DNA from: Beijerinckiaceae bacterium
GTDB taxonomy: Bacteria > Pseudomonadota > Alphaproteobacteria > Rhizobiales > Beijerinckiaceae
DNA: 38,458 nucleotides
NCBI GenBank assembly: GCA_947370975.1
Contig: CANBNG010000029.1
Span: 1 to 38,458 of the forward strand
Reading direction: 5' to 3'
A model generated the notes under the pieces. The model saw only the letters and a list, made by a program, of their open reading frames with translations, did no database searches and was not told the origin of the DNA. A program made the translations under genes and the position numbers. This document shows positions 8,051-16,764 of this stretch, in pieces. The stretch's first letter is position 1; each line of letters starts with the position of its first letter.

Positions 8051-9088
8051 TCAGGAAACGCCGAGCTTCTTCTGCAGGCTCGAGGAGGACGTCGTGTATT
8101 GAAACAGCAGCTTCTTGTCGGGGTAGATGTAGCGATGGGCGCGCTGGGCTGCGAGCGCCACTTCGTGAAAGCCCGACAGGATGAGTTTCAGCTTGCCCGG
8201 ATAGGTGTTGATGTCACCAACCGCAAAAATGCCCGGCTCATTCGTCTCGAACTTCTCGGTATCGACGCTGATGAGGTTCTCGTGAAGGTTGAGCCCCCAA
8301 TCGGCAATTGGCCCGAGCTTCATAGTCAACCCGAAGAAGGGCAGCAAAGCGTTGCAGGGCAGATCGAAGGTCATGCCATCCTCGCCGCGCACGATGGCGC
8401 CCGACAAATGGTCGCCCTCGCCCGTGAGGCCCGTGACCTGTCCAAGCACGAAATCCATCTGCTTGGCGGCGACAAGTTCACGCATCGCATTAACGGAATG
8501 GGGCGCAGCGCGGAAAGCATCGCGGCGGTGCATCAGCGTGACGCGCTCGGCGACCTTCTGCAGGTTCAGCGCCCAGTCGAGCGCGGAATCCCCGCCCCCG
8601 ACAACGAGCACGCGGCGGCCACGGAAATTTTCCATCTTGCGCACGGCATAGAAAACCGACGTGCCCTCATAGGCGTCGATGCCGGCAATCGGCGGCTTCT
8701 TGGGCTGGAAGGATCCGCCTCCGGCCGCGATCACCAATACGCGGGTCTCGAAAACCTGCTCGTTGTCCGTGGTGACGCGGAAGGCCGGGGCCTCGGGCGT
8801 GCCGATGGGCTCGACGGAGGCCACCATTTCATTGAAGTGGAAGGTCGGGTGGAACGGCTCGATCTGCTTCATCAGATTATCGACGAGGCCCTGCCCCGTG
8901 ATCGTGGGGAAGCCCGGAATGTCGTAGATCGGCTTTTCCGGATAGAGCTCGGCGCATTGGCCGCCCGCCATCGGCAGGATGTCGAGCACATGCGCCTTGA
9001 TGTCGAGAAGGCCGAGCTCGAAAACGGCGAAAAGCCCGACGGGGCCCGCGCCGACGATCAAGGCATCGGTCTTGATGATATCGCTCAT
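8051..9088 (-). CDS. Ferredoxin--NADP+ reductase, thioredoxin-reductase-like type
   Basis: This 345-aa FAD/NADPH flavoprotein has an N-terminal FAD-binding GxGxxG region (DALIVGAGPVGLFAVFELG) and a second dinucleotide fold for NADPH (RVLVVGGGDSALDWALNL). The closing FAD motif is EPGIFAVGDINTYPGKLK. It lacks the CxxC redox pair of thioredoxin reductase. It also has the C-terminal extension rich in Thr/Ser (YTTSSSSLQKKLG) typical of the reductases known from Bacillus YumC and Rhodopseudomonas palustris. It moves electrons between NADPH and ferredoxin. The 2Fe-2S ferredoxin gene lies directly upstream on the same strand, making a probable functional pair. The ATG at 9088 is preceded by GAGGGAAG. 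Confidence 0.95.
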   Translation of the reverse strand: MSDIIKTDALIVGAGPVGLFAVFELGLLDIKAHVLDILPMAGGQCAELYPEKPIYDIPGFPTITGQGLVDNLMKQIEPFHPTFHFNEMVASVEPIGTPEAPAFRVTTDNEQVFETRVLVIAAGGGSFQPKKPPIAGIDAYEGTSVFYAVRKMENFRGRRVLVVGGGDSALDWALNLQKVAERVTLMHRRDAFRAAPHSVNAMRELVAAKQMDFVLGQVTGLTGEGDHLSGAIVRGEDGMTFDLPCNALLPFFGLTMKLGPIADWGLNLHENLISVDTEKFETNEPGIFAVGDINTYPGKLKLILSGFHEVALAAQRAHRYIYPDKKLLFQYTTSSSSLQKKLGVS

Positions 9089-9156
9089 GACTGGAACTTC
9101 CCTCTGCTGGCAGCGAGCGGACCCTAATTCAACATATATAAATTGGGAACTGAAAT

Positions 9157-9180
9157 ATTACACGGAATAAACCGTGTAAT
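9157..9180 (-). promoter_or_regulatory. Perfect 9-bp-arm palindrome between ferredoxin and reductase genes
   Basis: ATTACACGG (9157-9165) and CCGTGTAAT (9172-9180) form a perfect dyad with a 6-base AT spacer, touching the ferredoxin stop codon. AT-rich DNA (9129-9160) with a TATATAT run lies between it and the reductase start. It could be a terminator-like hairpin for the ferredoxin transcript. Alternatively it could be an operator for a TetR/MarR-type dimer controlling the reductase promoter. The symmetry and AT-rich flank favour a protein site, but this is inference. Confidence 0.5.
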
Positions 9181-9500
9181 CAACCCTGCCGCTCCGGCGT
9201 ATGCACCACCAGCCCGTCGATCGCCCCGCTCACGCGGATCTGGCAGGACAGGCGCGAGGTTGGCCGCACGTCGAAGGCGAAGTCGAGCATGTCTTCTTCC
9301 ATCGGCTGCGCTTCGGGCAGGCGCGCGGCCCAGCTCTCGTCGACATAGACATGGCAGGTGGCGCAGGCGCAGGCCCCGCCGCATTCGGCCTCAATGCCGG
9401 GCACGGAGTTTTTCAGCGCCGTCTCCATGACGGTCGCGCCCTCGTCGCCCTCGACAGAGCGTGACTGGCCGGTGGAATCGATGAATATGATCTGGACCAT
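9180..9500 (-). CDS. 2Fe-2S ferredoxin, adrenodoxin/putidaredoxin type
   Basis: This 106-aa ferredoxin has the cluster ligands Cys40, Cys46, Cys49 and Cys86 in C-x5-C-x2-C...C spacing (ECGGACACATCHVYV and LSCQI). There is an extra Cys44 inside the loop. The motif HVYVDESW and the acidic EAQPMEEDMLDFAF are typical of adrenodoxin-like ferredoxins that serve cytochromes P450, iron-sulfur assembly or dioxygenases. The ATG at 9500 gives the family-standard N-terminus MVQIIFID; an in-frame upstream extension to 9602 is not homologous to ferredoxins. The NADPH-ferredoxin reductase gene follows 91 bp downstream. No P450 or oxygenase is in the window, so the final acceptor is unknown. Confidence 0.95.
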   Translation of the reverse strand: MVQIIFIDSTGQSRSVEGDEGATVMETALKNSVPGIEAECGGACACATCHVYVDESWAARLPEAQPMEEDMLDFAFDVRPTSRLSCQIRVSGAIDGLVVHTPERQG

Positions 9501-10025
9501 GGCGATAGATCGTCCCGCAAGAACGCGCCGCGTCTGGGCGCCCTGCAGCGTGGTTAAAGCATCGGGGCGGTTTTGGCGAGATGTTGCCGCGCAGGGCCGC
9601 AAAAGGGGCCGAAACGGGGCCGGCGGGCGCGTTTATCCCCAAGAGATTGAGGGGGCGGCCGGCAAAGCCGTTTTGGTGCGCAAACAGCCGGCCAATCTTG
9701 ACCCGGGCTTTGCCAAGCTCCTGCCGAGCTTGAGGCAAGTTGTTGATCGCATTCCAACATCTCGAAGCAATCTAGATTGAAAAAACAGATACTTGGCGTG
9801 GATGCGGAAGCTTCGGCGCAGCCATGGAGCCCTTGAAGGCCGTGCAATTAACGAATCGACCGCGACATGGTGAAGCGTCCGTTAACGACGTTTTCGAATT
9901 GGCAGCGGCTAAGGTTTCTTCAGCGACTGGTTTTGGATAGATTGACGATTGGTTAATGCCAGATCCGCGCCCGAGGCCCTAAGGGTGCGCGCGATCCTGG
10001 CATCAGACGACCGGCGAGGCCGGCG
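9501..10025. other. 525-bp intergenic region between divergent ferredoxin and GPR-like genes
   Basis: No convincing gene is present. The part nearest the ferredoxin is GC-rich; the part nearest the GPR-like gene (9760-9960) is distinctly more AT-rich, as expected for promoters. TTAAC occurs at 9848-9852 and 9882-9886 (within the palindrome GTTAAC), and TTAA at 9953-9956. TTGACG at 9942-9947 could be a -35 element, but no good -10 sits 17 bp later. The TTAA half-sites recall CtrA boxes (TTAA-N7-TTAA), but none has the full spacing. Confidence 0.4.
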
Positions 10026-13000
10026 ATGCGGCGAGTTACGAGGCAGATGATGTCCACACAACCCAAGGCTCAGGATCCGACCGCGGCGGCGCTGTCTGCG
10101 ATCGAAGAAGCGCTCAATCTGGCGCAAGTCGCTGAGCCGAGCGCAGTCGAGCCACAAGTGGAAATCTCCAGGCCCGTGATTGAACGCGCGCCGCTCATCA
10201 CCGAGCGCCCTGCCCCGCGCCTGCCCGACACCAATGAAAGCGATCTGTCACAGCGCGTGTCGCGCCGCGATTTCAACATGGAGACGCGCGCGTCCGAGGC
10301 CAAACCTGCCGACAGCAAGTCCTCGGACGCCAAGGCTTCGGATACCAAGGCTGCGGACGCCAAGTCTGCAGAGACCAAGTCGAGCGATACAAAATCGCAG
10401 GCTGCAAATAGCGCCGCCCCCGCCGCTGCAAATGACGACCGCCGCTCGGTTGGACAGATCCTGCAGACGCTTCAGGTGCGCCCCAGCCAGACGCCGCTGG
10501 TGCTGGCCTCCGCAGCCTCGGCTGCCTGGGCTGGCCTTGTCGGCTATTACGCGTCCAGCCTCGGAACGCTCGCCGCTGCCCAGATCGGCATGCTCGCCCT
10601 TGCCGCGGTCGGCCCTGCCCTTTTCTTCTTCGTCAGCGCCACGATCATGCGCCGCACGCAGGAAATGCGCCTCACCGCGCAGGCCCTGACCGAAGTCGCC
10701 ATGCGCCTTGCCGAGCCCGAGACGGTTGCCGCCGAACAGGTGGTGACGCTCTCGCAGGCCATCCGCCGCGAAGTCGCCTCCATGGGCGATGGCATCGAGC
10801 GCGCGCTGGCGCGCGCCAGCGAACTCGAAACCGTGGTGCGCGCGGAAGTCTCGACGCTGGAACGCTCCTATACAGAGAATGAGCGCCGCATCCGCGCGCT
10901 GATCGACGAACTCTCCTCCGAGCGCGAAGCCATCGTCATCAATGCCGACCGCGTTCGCCAGGCGATCTCGGGCGCGCATGAAGCGCTCTCGCGCGACCTT
11001 GAAGCCGCGAGCACCGAAATTGCCGGTCGTGTCGGCGAAGCCGGCAACCGCGTCAGCGCCTTGCTCGGCACGAAGGGCGATGAAATCAGCGCCACGCTCG
11101 GCCGCACGGGCGATGATCTCGTCACCCGCATTTCCGAACATGGCGGCGACATCGTCAACCGCCTCGCCGAGACCGGCGTCGAAGTCACAGCGAAACTCAC
11201 CACCGCGACCGAGGACATCACCGGACATCTGGGCACGCGCATCCATGAGATCGACGAGCGTCTGAAGTCGACGGGTGAAGCCCTCGTCTCCGAACTCGCG
11301 ACCCGCGGCAATGAAGTCGCCGCCCGCATCGATGAAACCGGCGCACGCATCGCCGATACGATTTCCGCACGCGGTCTCGACCTTGCTGAACGCCTGAGCG
11401 AGACCAGCGAGCGGATCGACCGCACGATCCTGGTCAATGGCAATGAACTCGACGAGCGCATCAGCGCGACGGGCGAGCGCATCTCCGTCCTCATCACCGA
11501 TCGCGCCAACACGGTCTATGACCTGTTCCACACGTCGGGCCATGAGCTTGCCACGCAGCTTGAGAACCACCACGTCCAGATCAACGAGCATCTGGAACGC
11601 GAAGTCGGCGACCTCACCAGCCGCTTCGTCGCCCAGGCCGAGGATGCGATTTCGGCCATCGGCACCCATGCCGATCGCGTGACAGAACATCTTGCCGACC
11701 GCCTGCAGGCCTTCGAGGGCACGGTCCTCACGCAGGGCAGCCGCGTGAACGATGCGCTGGCCGAGCGCCTGGCGGAATTTGAAAACAGCGTCATCGTCAA
11801 TGGCGATCGCATCAGCGGCGAAATGGCCGAGCGTCTCGCCGCTTTCGAAAACAGCGTCGTCACGCATGGCGAAGTGCTCGCCGGGCAGATCGCCACCCAT
11901 GCCGACCGCTTCACCAACGACATTGCTGACCGCCTGCACACTGTGGAAGCCACAATCAATGTGCAGGGCGGCGCGCTCGCCGAGCGCATTGCCGGCACGA
12001 CCGACCGCTTCGCGCTCGACATCGCCCAGCAGGCGGCAACCGTCGAGATCATCTTCACCGAACACGGCACCGCGCTGACCGACCGCCTCGCCAGCCATGC
12101 GAGCGAGACCGCCAGCGTGCTGGAAATGCATGTGCGCGATTTCGACGAGCGCGCCACGAACAAGGCTCAGGAAATCTCGACCTCGCTCGACGAGCTGATT
12201 TCCAAGATCGACACCGGGCTGGATTCCCGCGCCAAGGCACTGAACGAGACCCTGGCCTTCCGCGCGCTCGAAGTGGCGCAGGTTCTGGGCGAAGGCGGCC
12301 GTCAGGTCACCCGCGCGCTCGACACCAAGGCGGCCGAGATCGACGAGATCCTGCTCAACCGCTCCACCGCGCTCAGCGAAACCCTGTCGGCCAAGGCCCA
12401 GGAGATCAACGAAACGCTCGGCGGTCGCGCGCATGAAATCGCGACGACGCTCGATGAGCGCATCGCCAGCTTCGAGGACCGCGTCGTTGGCCGCCTCGAT
12501 GCCGTGTCGAACGAACTCGACCAGCGCGGTCGCGAAGTTGCAGATAATCTCGGCGCCAAGGCGCAGGAAATTTCCACGACCCTGGCCTCGCGTCTGGGCG
12601 AAATCTCCAGCACGCTCGACGAGCGCAGCGCCGACCTCACCGGCGCGCTCGACATCCGCCTCGAACAGCTCACCGAGCGGATGCGCGAACGCGGCGATGC
12701 GCTGGACGAAATCATCTCCAGCCGGTCACTCGGTCTCCAGAACCTCATCGAGACGCAAGGTCCGATGCTGGTTGAATTGTTCACCACGCGCGGCAATGAA
12801 GTGGCGCATGAAATCGCCCATGTCGGCGAGGCCGTGACCCATGCCATCGAAAACCGTGGCGCGGCAATTGTCGAACATATCGGCCAGAGGCAGGCCGAGA
12901 TCACCGCTGCAATCGACCTCTCCTCGCAAAGCCTGCGCAGCTCGATCGAGACCGCCTCGCAGGGCTCCGTGGAGACCCTGATCGCGACCAAGGCGACGCT

Positions 13001-14468
13001 GCAGAGCGAAGTCATCGGCGCGCTGCACCAGCTGCGCGACACCAGCGCCTTCCTGCAGCAGATCGTCGGCCATGCCGGCGAGAACCTCAACGGCGTGGAA
13101 GCCGCTCTTGCCCAGCGTGTGCAGGACTTCGGTCAGACGCTCGATGCCGTGAATGTGCAGGTCCATGCCCTGACCGACACGGCCGCCTCGACGCTCGAAA
13201 GCGCCGAGTCCGTGGCCTCGCGGCTCGAGAGCTCGAACCAATATCTCGCCGATATCACGGCGCAGGTCGCCCATTCGCAGGACGACATCAGCCACACGCT
13301 CGACGCGCGCCGCCGTGCGCTCGACGAGACGATCAATGCAATGGCTGGCCGCACCGGCGAGTTCGAAACGTTGATGCGCACCTTCTCGGTCGCTGTCGAC
13401 GATGCCTTCCGCCGCGCCGAAGCGCGTGCGCGTGACATTGGTGGCTTCATCAACGAAGCCACGCAATCGGTCGCCGGCATGATCGCCGGTCAGTATGACG
13501 AAGTCCGCGCCAACAGTGCGCGCGAGCGTGAGCAGACGTCCGCCGCCCTGCGCGCCGTCTTCGACGAAACCAATGCGGAGATGACGGATATCTACGCAAC
13601 GGCGCTCGAGCGCTTCAAGGTCGCTGCTGGCGAGATGCGCGGCGTGTCTGCCGAGATCAATCGCGAGCTGGAAAATACGCGTCAGGAACTGCGCCGCGGC
13701 GCTGTCGAATTGCCGCGTGAGACCGCCGAACAGGCCTCGGCCATGCGGCGCGTGGTCGCCGAGCAGATCAAGGCGCTCAACGAGCTGACGGATATCATCG
13801 CCCGCTCAGGCCGCGCCTATGACGTTGCTGAACCGGCCCCCGCCCCGGCGGCTGTACGCCGCCCCGAGCCTGCCCGTTATGTCGAACCGGTGCGCGCGCC
13901 CGAGCCCGTTCGTGCGCCCGAAGCCCTGCGTCCGGTCGAGGCGCCGCGCCCTGTCGAAAACTATCGTCCCGAAAGCGTGCGCGCCACTGAAGTGCCGCCG
14001 GTCCGCCGTCCTGCACCCCAGCCGCGCAAGACTGCGCCGTCTGACAAGGGCGCAGGCTGGCTCTCCGATCTTCTGGCCCGCGCCTCGCGCGAGGAGCCCG
14101 AGAGCCGGACTGCCGCAAGCCCGCTGTCTGGCAACACGCTCGACACGATCTCGCTCGATATCTCCCGGATGATCGATCACGAGGCAGCTGTCGACCTGTG
14201 GGAACGCTACAACCGCGGCGAGCCCAATGTGTTCTCGCGCCGCCTCTATACGGCGCAGGGTCAGCAAGCCTTCGAGGAAATCCGTCGCCGCTACCGCGCC
14301 GATGCGGACTTCCGCGAAACGGTTGACCGCTACACGGCTGAATTCGAGCGCCTGCTCGGTGAAGTGAACCGCGAGGATCGCGATGGCGTGCTCACCCGCA
14401 CCTATCTCACCTCGGAGACGGGCAAGGTCTACACCATGCTCGCCCATGCCGCCGGCCACTTCGAGTGA
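10026..14468 (+). CDS. Growth Pole Ring (GPR)-like giant apolipoprotein-type coiled-coil protein
   Basis: The 1480-aa protein has five parts: an acidic and Pro-rich N-terminus; seven pentads of the form (S/A)(D/E)xK(S/A/P) at residues 90-124; two membrane helices (about 157-177 and 183-206); about 1060 residues of continuous helical repeats rich in E, R, T, S and A (such as AKAQEINETLGGRAHEI); and a Pro/Arg/Glu-rich linker (about 1270-1350) before a conserved C-terminal domain (SLDISRMIDHEAAVDLWERY). This matches the GPR family, shown in Agrobacterium to form a ring at the growth pole and to be needed for polar growth and rod shape. That protein is about 2100 aa, so this one is shorter. Two starts are possible: ATG 10026 (GAGG six bases upstream) and ATG 10050 (also GAGG six bases upstream). 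Confidence 0.85.
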   Translation: MRRVTRQMMSTQPKAQDPTAAALSAIEEALNLAQVAEPSAVEPQVEISRPVIERAPLITERPAPRLPDTNESDLSQRVSRRDFNMETRASEAKPADSKSSDAKASDTKAADAKSAETKSSDTKSQAANSAAPAAANDDRRSVGQILQTLQVRPSQTPLVLASAASAAWAGLVGYYASSLGTLAAAQIGMLALAAVGPALFFFVSATIMRRTQEMRLTAQALTEVAMRLAEPETVAAEQVVTLSQAIRREVASMGDGIERALARASELETVVRAEVSTLERSYTENERRIRALIDELSSEREAIVINADRVRQAISGAHEALSRDLEAASTEIAGRVGEAGNRVSALLGTKGDEISATLGRTGDDLVTRISEHGGDIVNRLAETGVEVTAKLTTATEDITGHLGTRIHEIDERLKSTGEALVSELATRGNEVAARIDETGARIADTISARGLDLAERLSETSERIDRTILVNGNELDERISATGERISVLITDRANTVYDLFHTSGHELATQLENHHVQINEHLEREVGDLTSRFVAQAEDAISAIGTHADRVTEHLADRLQAFEGTVLTQGSRVNDALAERLAEFENSVIVNGDRISGEMAERLAAFENSVVTHGEVLAGQIATHADRFTNDIADRLHTVEATINVQGGALAERIAGTTDRFALDIAQQAATVEIIFTEHGTALTDRLASHASETASVLEMHVRDFDERATNKAQEISTSLDELISKIDTGLDSRAKALNETLAFRALEVAQVLGEGGRQVTRALDTKAAEIDEILLNRSTALSETLSAKAQEINETLGGRAHEIATTLDERIASFEDRVVGRLDAVSNELDQRGREVADNLGAKAQEISTTLASRLGEISSTLDERSADLTGALDIRLEQLTERMRERGDALDEIISSRSLGLQNLIETQGPMLVELFTTRGNEVAHEIAHVGEAVTHAIENRGAAIVEHIGQRQAEITAAIDLSSQSLRSSIETASQGSVETLIATKATLQSEVIGALHQLRDTSAFLQQIVGHAGENLNGVEAALAQRVQDFGQTLDAVNVQVHALTDTAASTLESAESVASRLESSNQYLADITAQVAHSQDDISHTLDARRRALDETINAMAGRTGEFETLMRTFSVAVDDAFRRAEARARDIGGFINEATQSVAGMIAGQYDEVRANSAREREQTSAALRAVFDETNAEMTDIYATALERFKVAAGEMRGVSAEINRELENTRQELRRGAVELPRETAEQASAMRRVVAEQIKALNELTDIIARSGRAYDVAEPAPAPAAVRRPEPARYVEPVRAPEPVRAPEALRPVEAPRPVENYRPESVRATEVPPVRRPAPQPRKTAPSDKGAGWLSDLLARASREEPESRTAASPLSGNTLDTISLDISRMIDHEAAVDLWERYNRGEPNVFSRRLYTAQGQQAFEEIRRRYRADADFRETVDRYTAEFERLLGEVNREDRDGVLTRTYLTSETGKVYTMLAHAAGHFE
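10293..10397 (+). repeat. Seven in-frame 15-bp repeats encoding K-containing pentads
   Basis: Residues 90-124 of the GPR-like protein read SEAKP, ADSKS, SDAKA, SDTKA, ADAKS, AETKS, SDTKS. Each 15-bp unit is a variant of TCGGAYRCCAAG-type codons. The spacing is exact with no interruptions, suggesting expansion by slippage. It forms a flexible, alternating-charge segment on the N-terminal side of the membrane helices. Confidence 0.85.
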
Positions 14469-14492
14469 GCCGAGGCTGAGCTGAAAAAAAAC

Positions 14493-14522
14493 AAAAGGCG
14501 CAGCCGAGGCTGCGCCTTTTTT
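14493..14522. terminator. Strong bidirectional intrinsic terminator
   Basis: GGCGCAGC (14497-14504) pairs with GCTGCGCC (14509-14516) over the loop CGAG. It is followed by six T on the + strand and preceded by an A-rich run (14484-14496) that gives a long U-tract on the - strand. It lies between the convergent GPR-like gene and the mla-type operon and can stop transcription of both. Confidence 0.92.
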
Positions 14523-14573
14523 GTTTCTGTCAGGGGGCGTCCGTGCAGACGAGGTGGCCCTAAATCCTGCGGG

Positions 14574-15191
14574 TCAGACCCGTGCGGAGGCCCAGACTAC
14601 GATCTGGCGCAATACGGTGTTGGAGGCGGCATCGAGCGCCATGCTGGCGCCTGCCCCATCGCCGGCAGCGCCCGGCGCATCGCCGGTAAAGATCTGCGCC
14701 GCGACGATCTTGCCCGCCGGCGTCAGGACTTTCACCGAGAGCTCCACAACCGCCCTGCCAGTTTCGGCGTTCATTTCAAAGCGGCGAATTTCCCAGGCGA
14801 GGCTGTAATCGGCGCTGACACCATCGCCCGGACGGCTGACAGATTTCAGCAGGCGCGCGTTCTCGAACGTCTGGATGAGGCGCGTTTGGAGCAGATGCGG
14901 CAGGCGATCGACCCATTGCGCGCCCTTGACCACAGCCACAGCAGACGGGCTCGTGCGCACGACAATCCGGTCGCCATCGATGGGCGCGGGGGCCACAGGC
15001 TCGGGCACGACGAGAACGCCGCGCAGGGCCCTGCCCTTCACATTATTGGATGGCGCGGAGAGATCGAAGGTCGCAAGTGGCGCGCTGGCGCAACCCGCAA
15101 GCAGGCCCACCACGGCCAGGACCCCAGCGCTCCGAAGGACCAGTCCGAGCGTCCGGCCAGTCTTCGTCAAACCACAGGGCTCAAGGCTCAC
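14574..15191 (-). CDS. ABC-type transport auxiliary lipoprotein (DUF330/PqiC-like), last gene of MCE operon
   Basis: This is a 205-aa lipoprotein with an N-terminal hydrophobic signal and the lipobox LLAGC (lipidated Cys34). The remainder has the PqiC/LptE-like fold sequence pattern (RVLVVPEP-type strand, IVVRTSPSAVAVVKGAQWVDRLPHLLQTRLIQ from residue 70 on; only part shown by family signature). Such proteins form the outer-membrane or periplasmic component of MCE/Mla-type lipid transport systems. I chose GTG at 15191 because GGAG lies six bases upstream and it gives a normal signal peptide. An in-frame GTG at 15341 would add 50 non-signal-like residues. It follows the MCE protein gene, with 152 bp between them if the shorter start is right. 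Confidence 0.82.
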   Translation of the reverse strand: MSLEPCGLTKTGRTLGLVLRSAGVLAVVGLLAGCASAPLATFDLSAPSNNVKGRALRGVLVVPEPVAPAPIDGDRIVVRTSPSAVAVVKGAQWVDRLPHLLQTRLIQTFENARLLKSVSRPGDGVSADYSLAWEIRRFEMNAETGRAVVELSVKVLTPAGKIVAAQIFTGDAPGAAGDGAGASMALDAASNTVLRQIVVWASARV

Positions 15192-15343
15192 ACGCGTCTC
15201 CGAAGGGTTGATTCCACATGCACTGCCACAGAACAGCAGCGCGGGCGGTGACGCAAGGGCGTCCTCGTTGAAGGCAGGGCTCAGAATGTTCAAGCCGGGA
15301 GTTCGGGGGGAGATTTCACGGCGCTGCGCCCTTTGCGCCACGA

Positions 15344-16657
15344 TCAGCGACCGGAATATTCCGGCACCGCAGGTTTGGCTCCGAAGATCACCTGCTCAGG
15401 GTTCTTGCTGAGCGAGCGCACGGTGCGGTTGATTTCATCGAGAGTGCGGCGACCGTCGACCGCCAGCGCCTCATATTGCTTGAGACCCGGCCCCGTGAAG
15501 CGGTTGATGCCCGCCGTCATTTCCTTGGTGCGCGCATCGAGATTGTCGGCGAGCTTACGAATGGCCTTGGCGGCCTCCCCAACATCCGAGAACATGCCGG
15601 ACGAGCCCGGCCCGCCAAGGAAGCCTTGCACGGAGGCGAGCACGCCATCGATCTTGTCGGCCGAGGCATTGAGCTTGGCGGTCAGCTCGGCGGCATTGCG
15701 CATCATCGTGTCGGCATTGCCGCGGTTCTGATCGAGCACTTTGGCGAAGCGGTCGAGCGAATCCACCGCATTGCCGACCTTTTTGGCATCCAGCGCCTTG
15801 GTCAGATCCTGCGCGCTGGACAGGATGGAATCGAGCTTGCCCGTCTGGCCACCAAGATCGCGCGCCACCTTGGCCGCGTCGCCCAGCAGCGAATCGATAT
15901 TCTGCTTGTTGCGTCCAAGCGCTGACGTGAATTCCTCGGCATTGGCGACAATGGAGCGCACCTTGGCCGGATCGACCGCCGTCACCAACTTGTCGAGATG
16001 GCCCGAGAGAACCTCAAGCCGTGAGGCCAGCGGCTTGATCGTCGCGCCAAGGTCGGACATGCCGGCCAGGAAATCCTTCACGCCGCCGGCATTGGCGGCG
16101 AGCGCATCGGTGAAGACCTGCACATTGCGCACGGTCTTCGACACGGCCTCGCTATTGTCGGTCACCAGCGTGTCGGCCTTGTTGAGCAGGCCATCGATCT
16201 TTTTGGTGAGATCGGTCAGCGTTTCGACGATGTTCTGGAAATCGGAACGCTCGGCGCGGATCTCAGCCACGCCCGAGCCATTGGCCTGCAGGCGCGGCGC
16301 ATTGGCCGTGCCGCCGGTGAGTGCAATCGAGCCCACGCCCGTCAGGCCCTGATATTCGAGGCGCGCGCGCGTGTCGGTTTTCACCGGCGTGCGGCTGTCG
16401 ACCTCGATGCTGGCGAAAACTTCGCTCGGGTCGGGCGCGAGATCGATATTGGTGACTTCGCCGACCTTGAGGCCGTTGAACAAGACCTGCGAACCGCGCG
16501 TGAGGCCCGAGACCGAGCTCGAAAAGATGATGCGAAAGGAATCGCGGCCCGATTGCTTGTTGGCGCCACCCGAGAACCAGAAAACGAACAGAAAGGCAGC
16601 CGCCAGCACCGCCAGGGTGAAGGCGCCGATCAATGCATAATTGGCCCTCGTCTCCAT
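15344..16657 (-). CDS. MCE-domain (MlaD-like) lipid transport protein
   Basis: This 437-aa protein has one N-terminal transmembrane anchor (about residues 8-28) and then a single MCE domain (about 40-116). The domain includes SGLTRGSQVLFNGLKVGEV and YQGLTGVGSIALTGG, both hallmarks of the family. A long helical C-terminal region of about 300 residues follows, in the style of the longer MCE proteins whose helices build a periplasmic tunnel. It would sit in the inner membrane with the MCE ring in the periplasm, binding phospholipids or other hydrophobic compounds delivered to or from the permease. The genes for ATPase, permease and lipoprotein lie on either side on the same strand. The ATG at 16657 is the natural start. 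Confidence 0.94.
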   Translation of the reverse strand: METRANYALIGAFTLAVLAAAFLFVFWFSGGANKQSGRDSFRIIFSSSVSGLTRGSQVLFNGLKVGEVTNIDLAPDPSEVFASIEVDSRTPVKTDTRARLEYQGLTGVGSIALTGGTANAPRLQANGSGVAEIRAERSDFQNIVETLTDLTKKIDGLLNKADTLVTDNSEAVSKTVRNVQVFTDALAANAGGVKDFLAGMSDLGATIKPLASRLEVLSGHLDKLVTAVDPAKVRSIVANAEEFTSALGRNKQNIDSLLGDAAKVARDLGGQTGKLDSILSSAQDLTKALDAKKVGNAVDSLDRFAKVLDQNRGNADTMMRNAAELTAKLNASADKIDGVLASVQGFLGGPGSSGMFSDVGEAAKAIRKLADNLDARTKEMTAGINRFTGPGLKQYEALAVDGRRTLDEINRTVRSLSKNPEQVIFGAKPAVPEYSGR

Positions 16658-16764
16658 GGCGTACCGGAATCCCGTAAAATTTCAAAAAACGCGACCCCGC
16701 GCACGAATCGTGTGGCGCGCGCGCGTCATATCAACCGCGACCCTCGCAGCCTTTCATGGCGCTT

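Noticed and set aside
9848..9956. Full CtrA box upstream of the GPR-like gene
   Set aside because: Only half-sites were found; spacing does not give TTAA-N7-TTAA, so no regulatory site was called.
10248..12434. 728-codon open frame on the - strand opposite the GPR-like gene
   Set aside because: The repetitive antisense protein simply mirrors the coiled-coil repeats; no start signal or family.
15192..15341. Extended N-terminus of the auxiliary lipoprotein
   Set aside because: It would put about 50 residues ahead of the signal peptide, and a good GGAG-preceded GTG exists at 15191.
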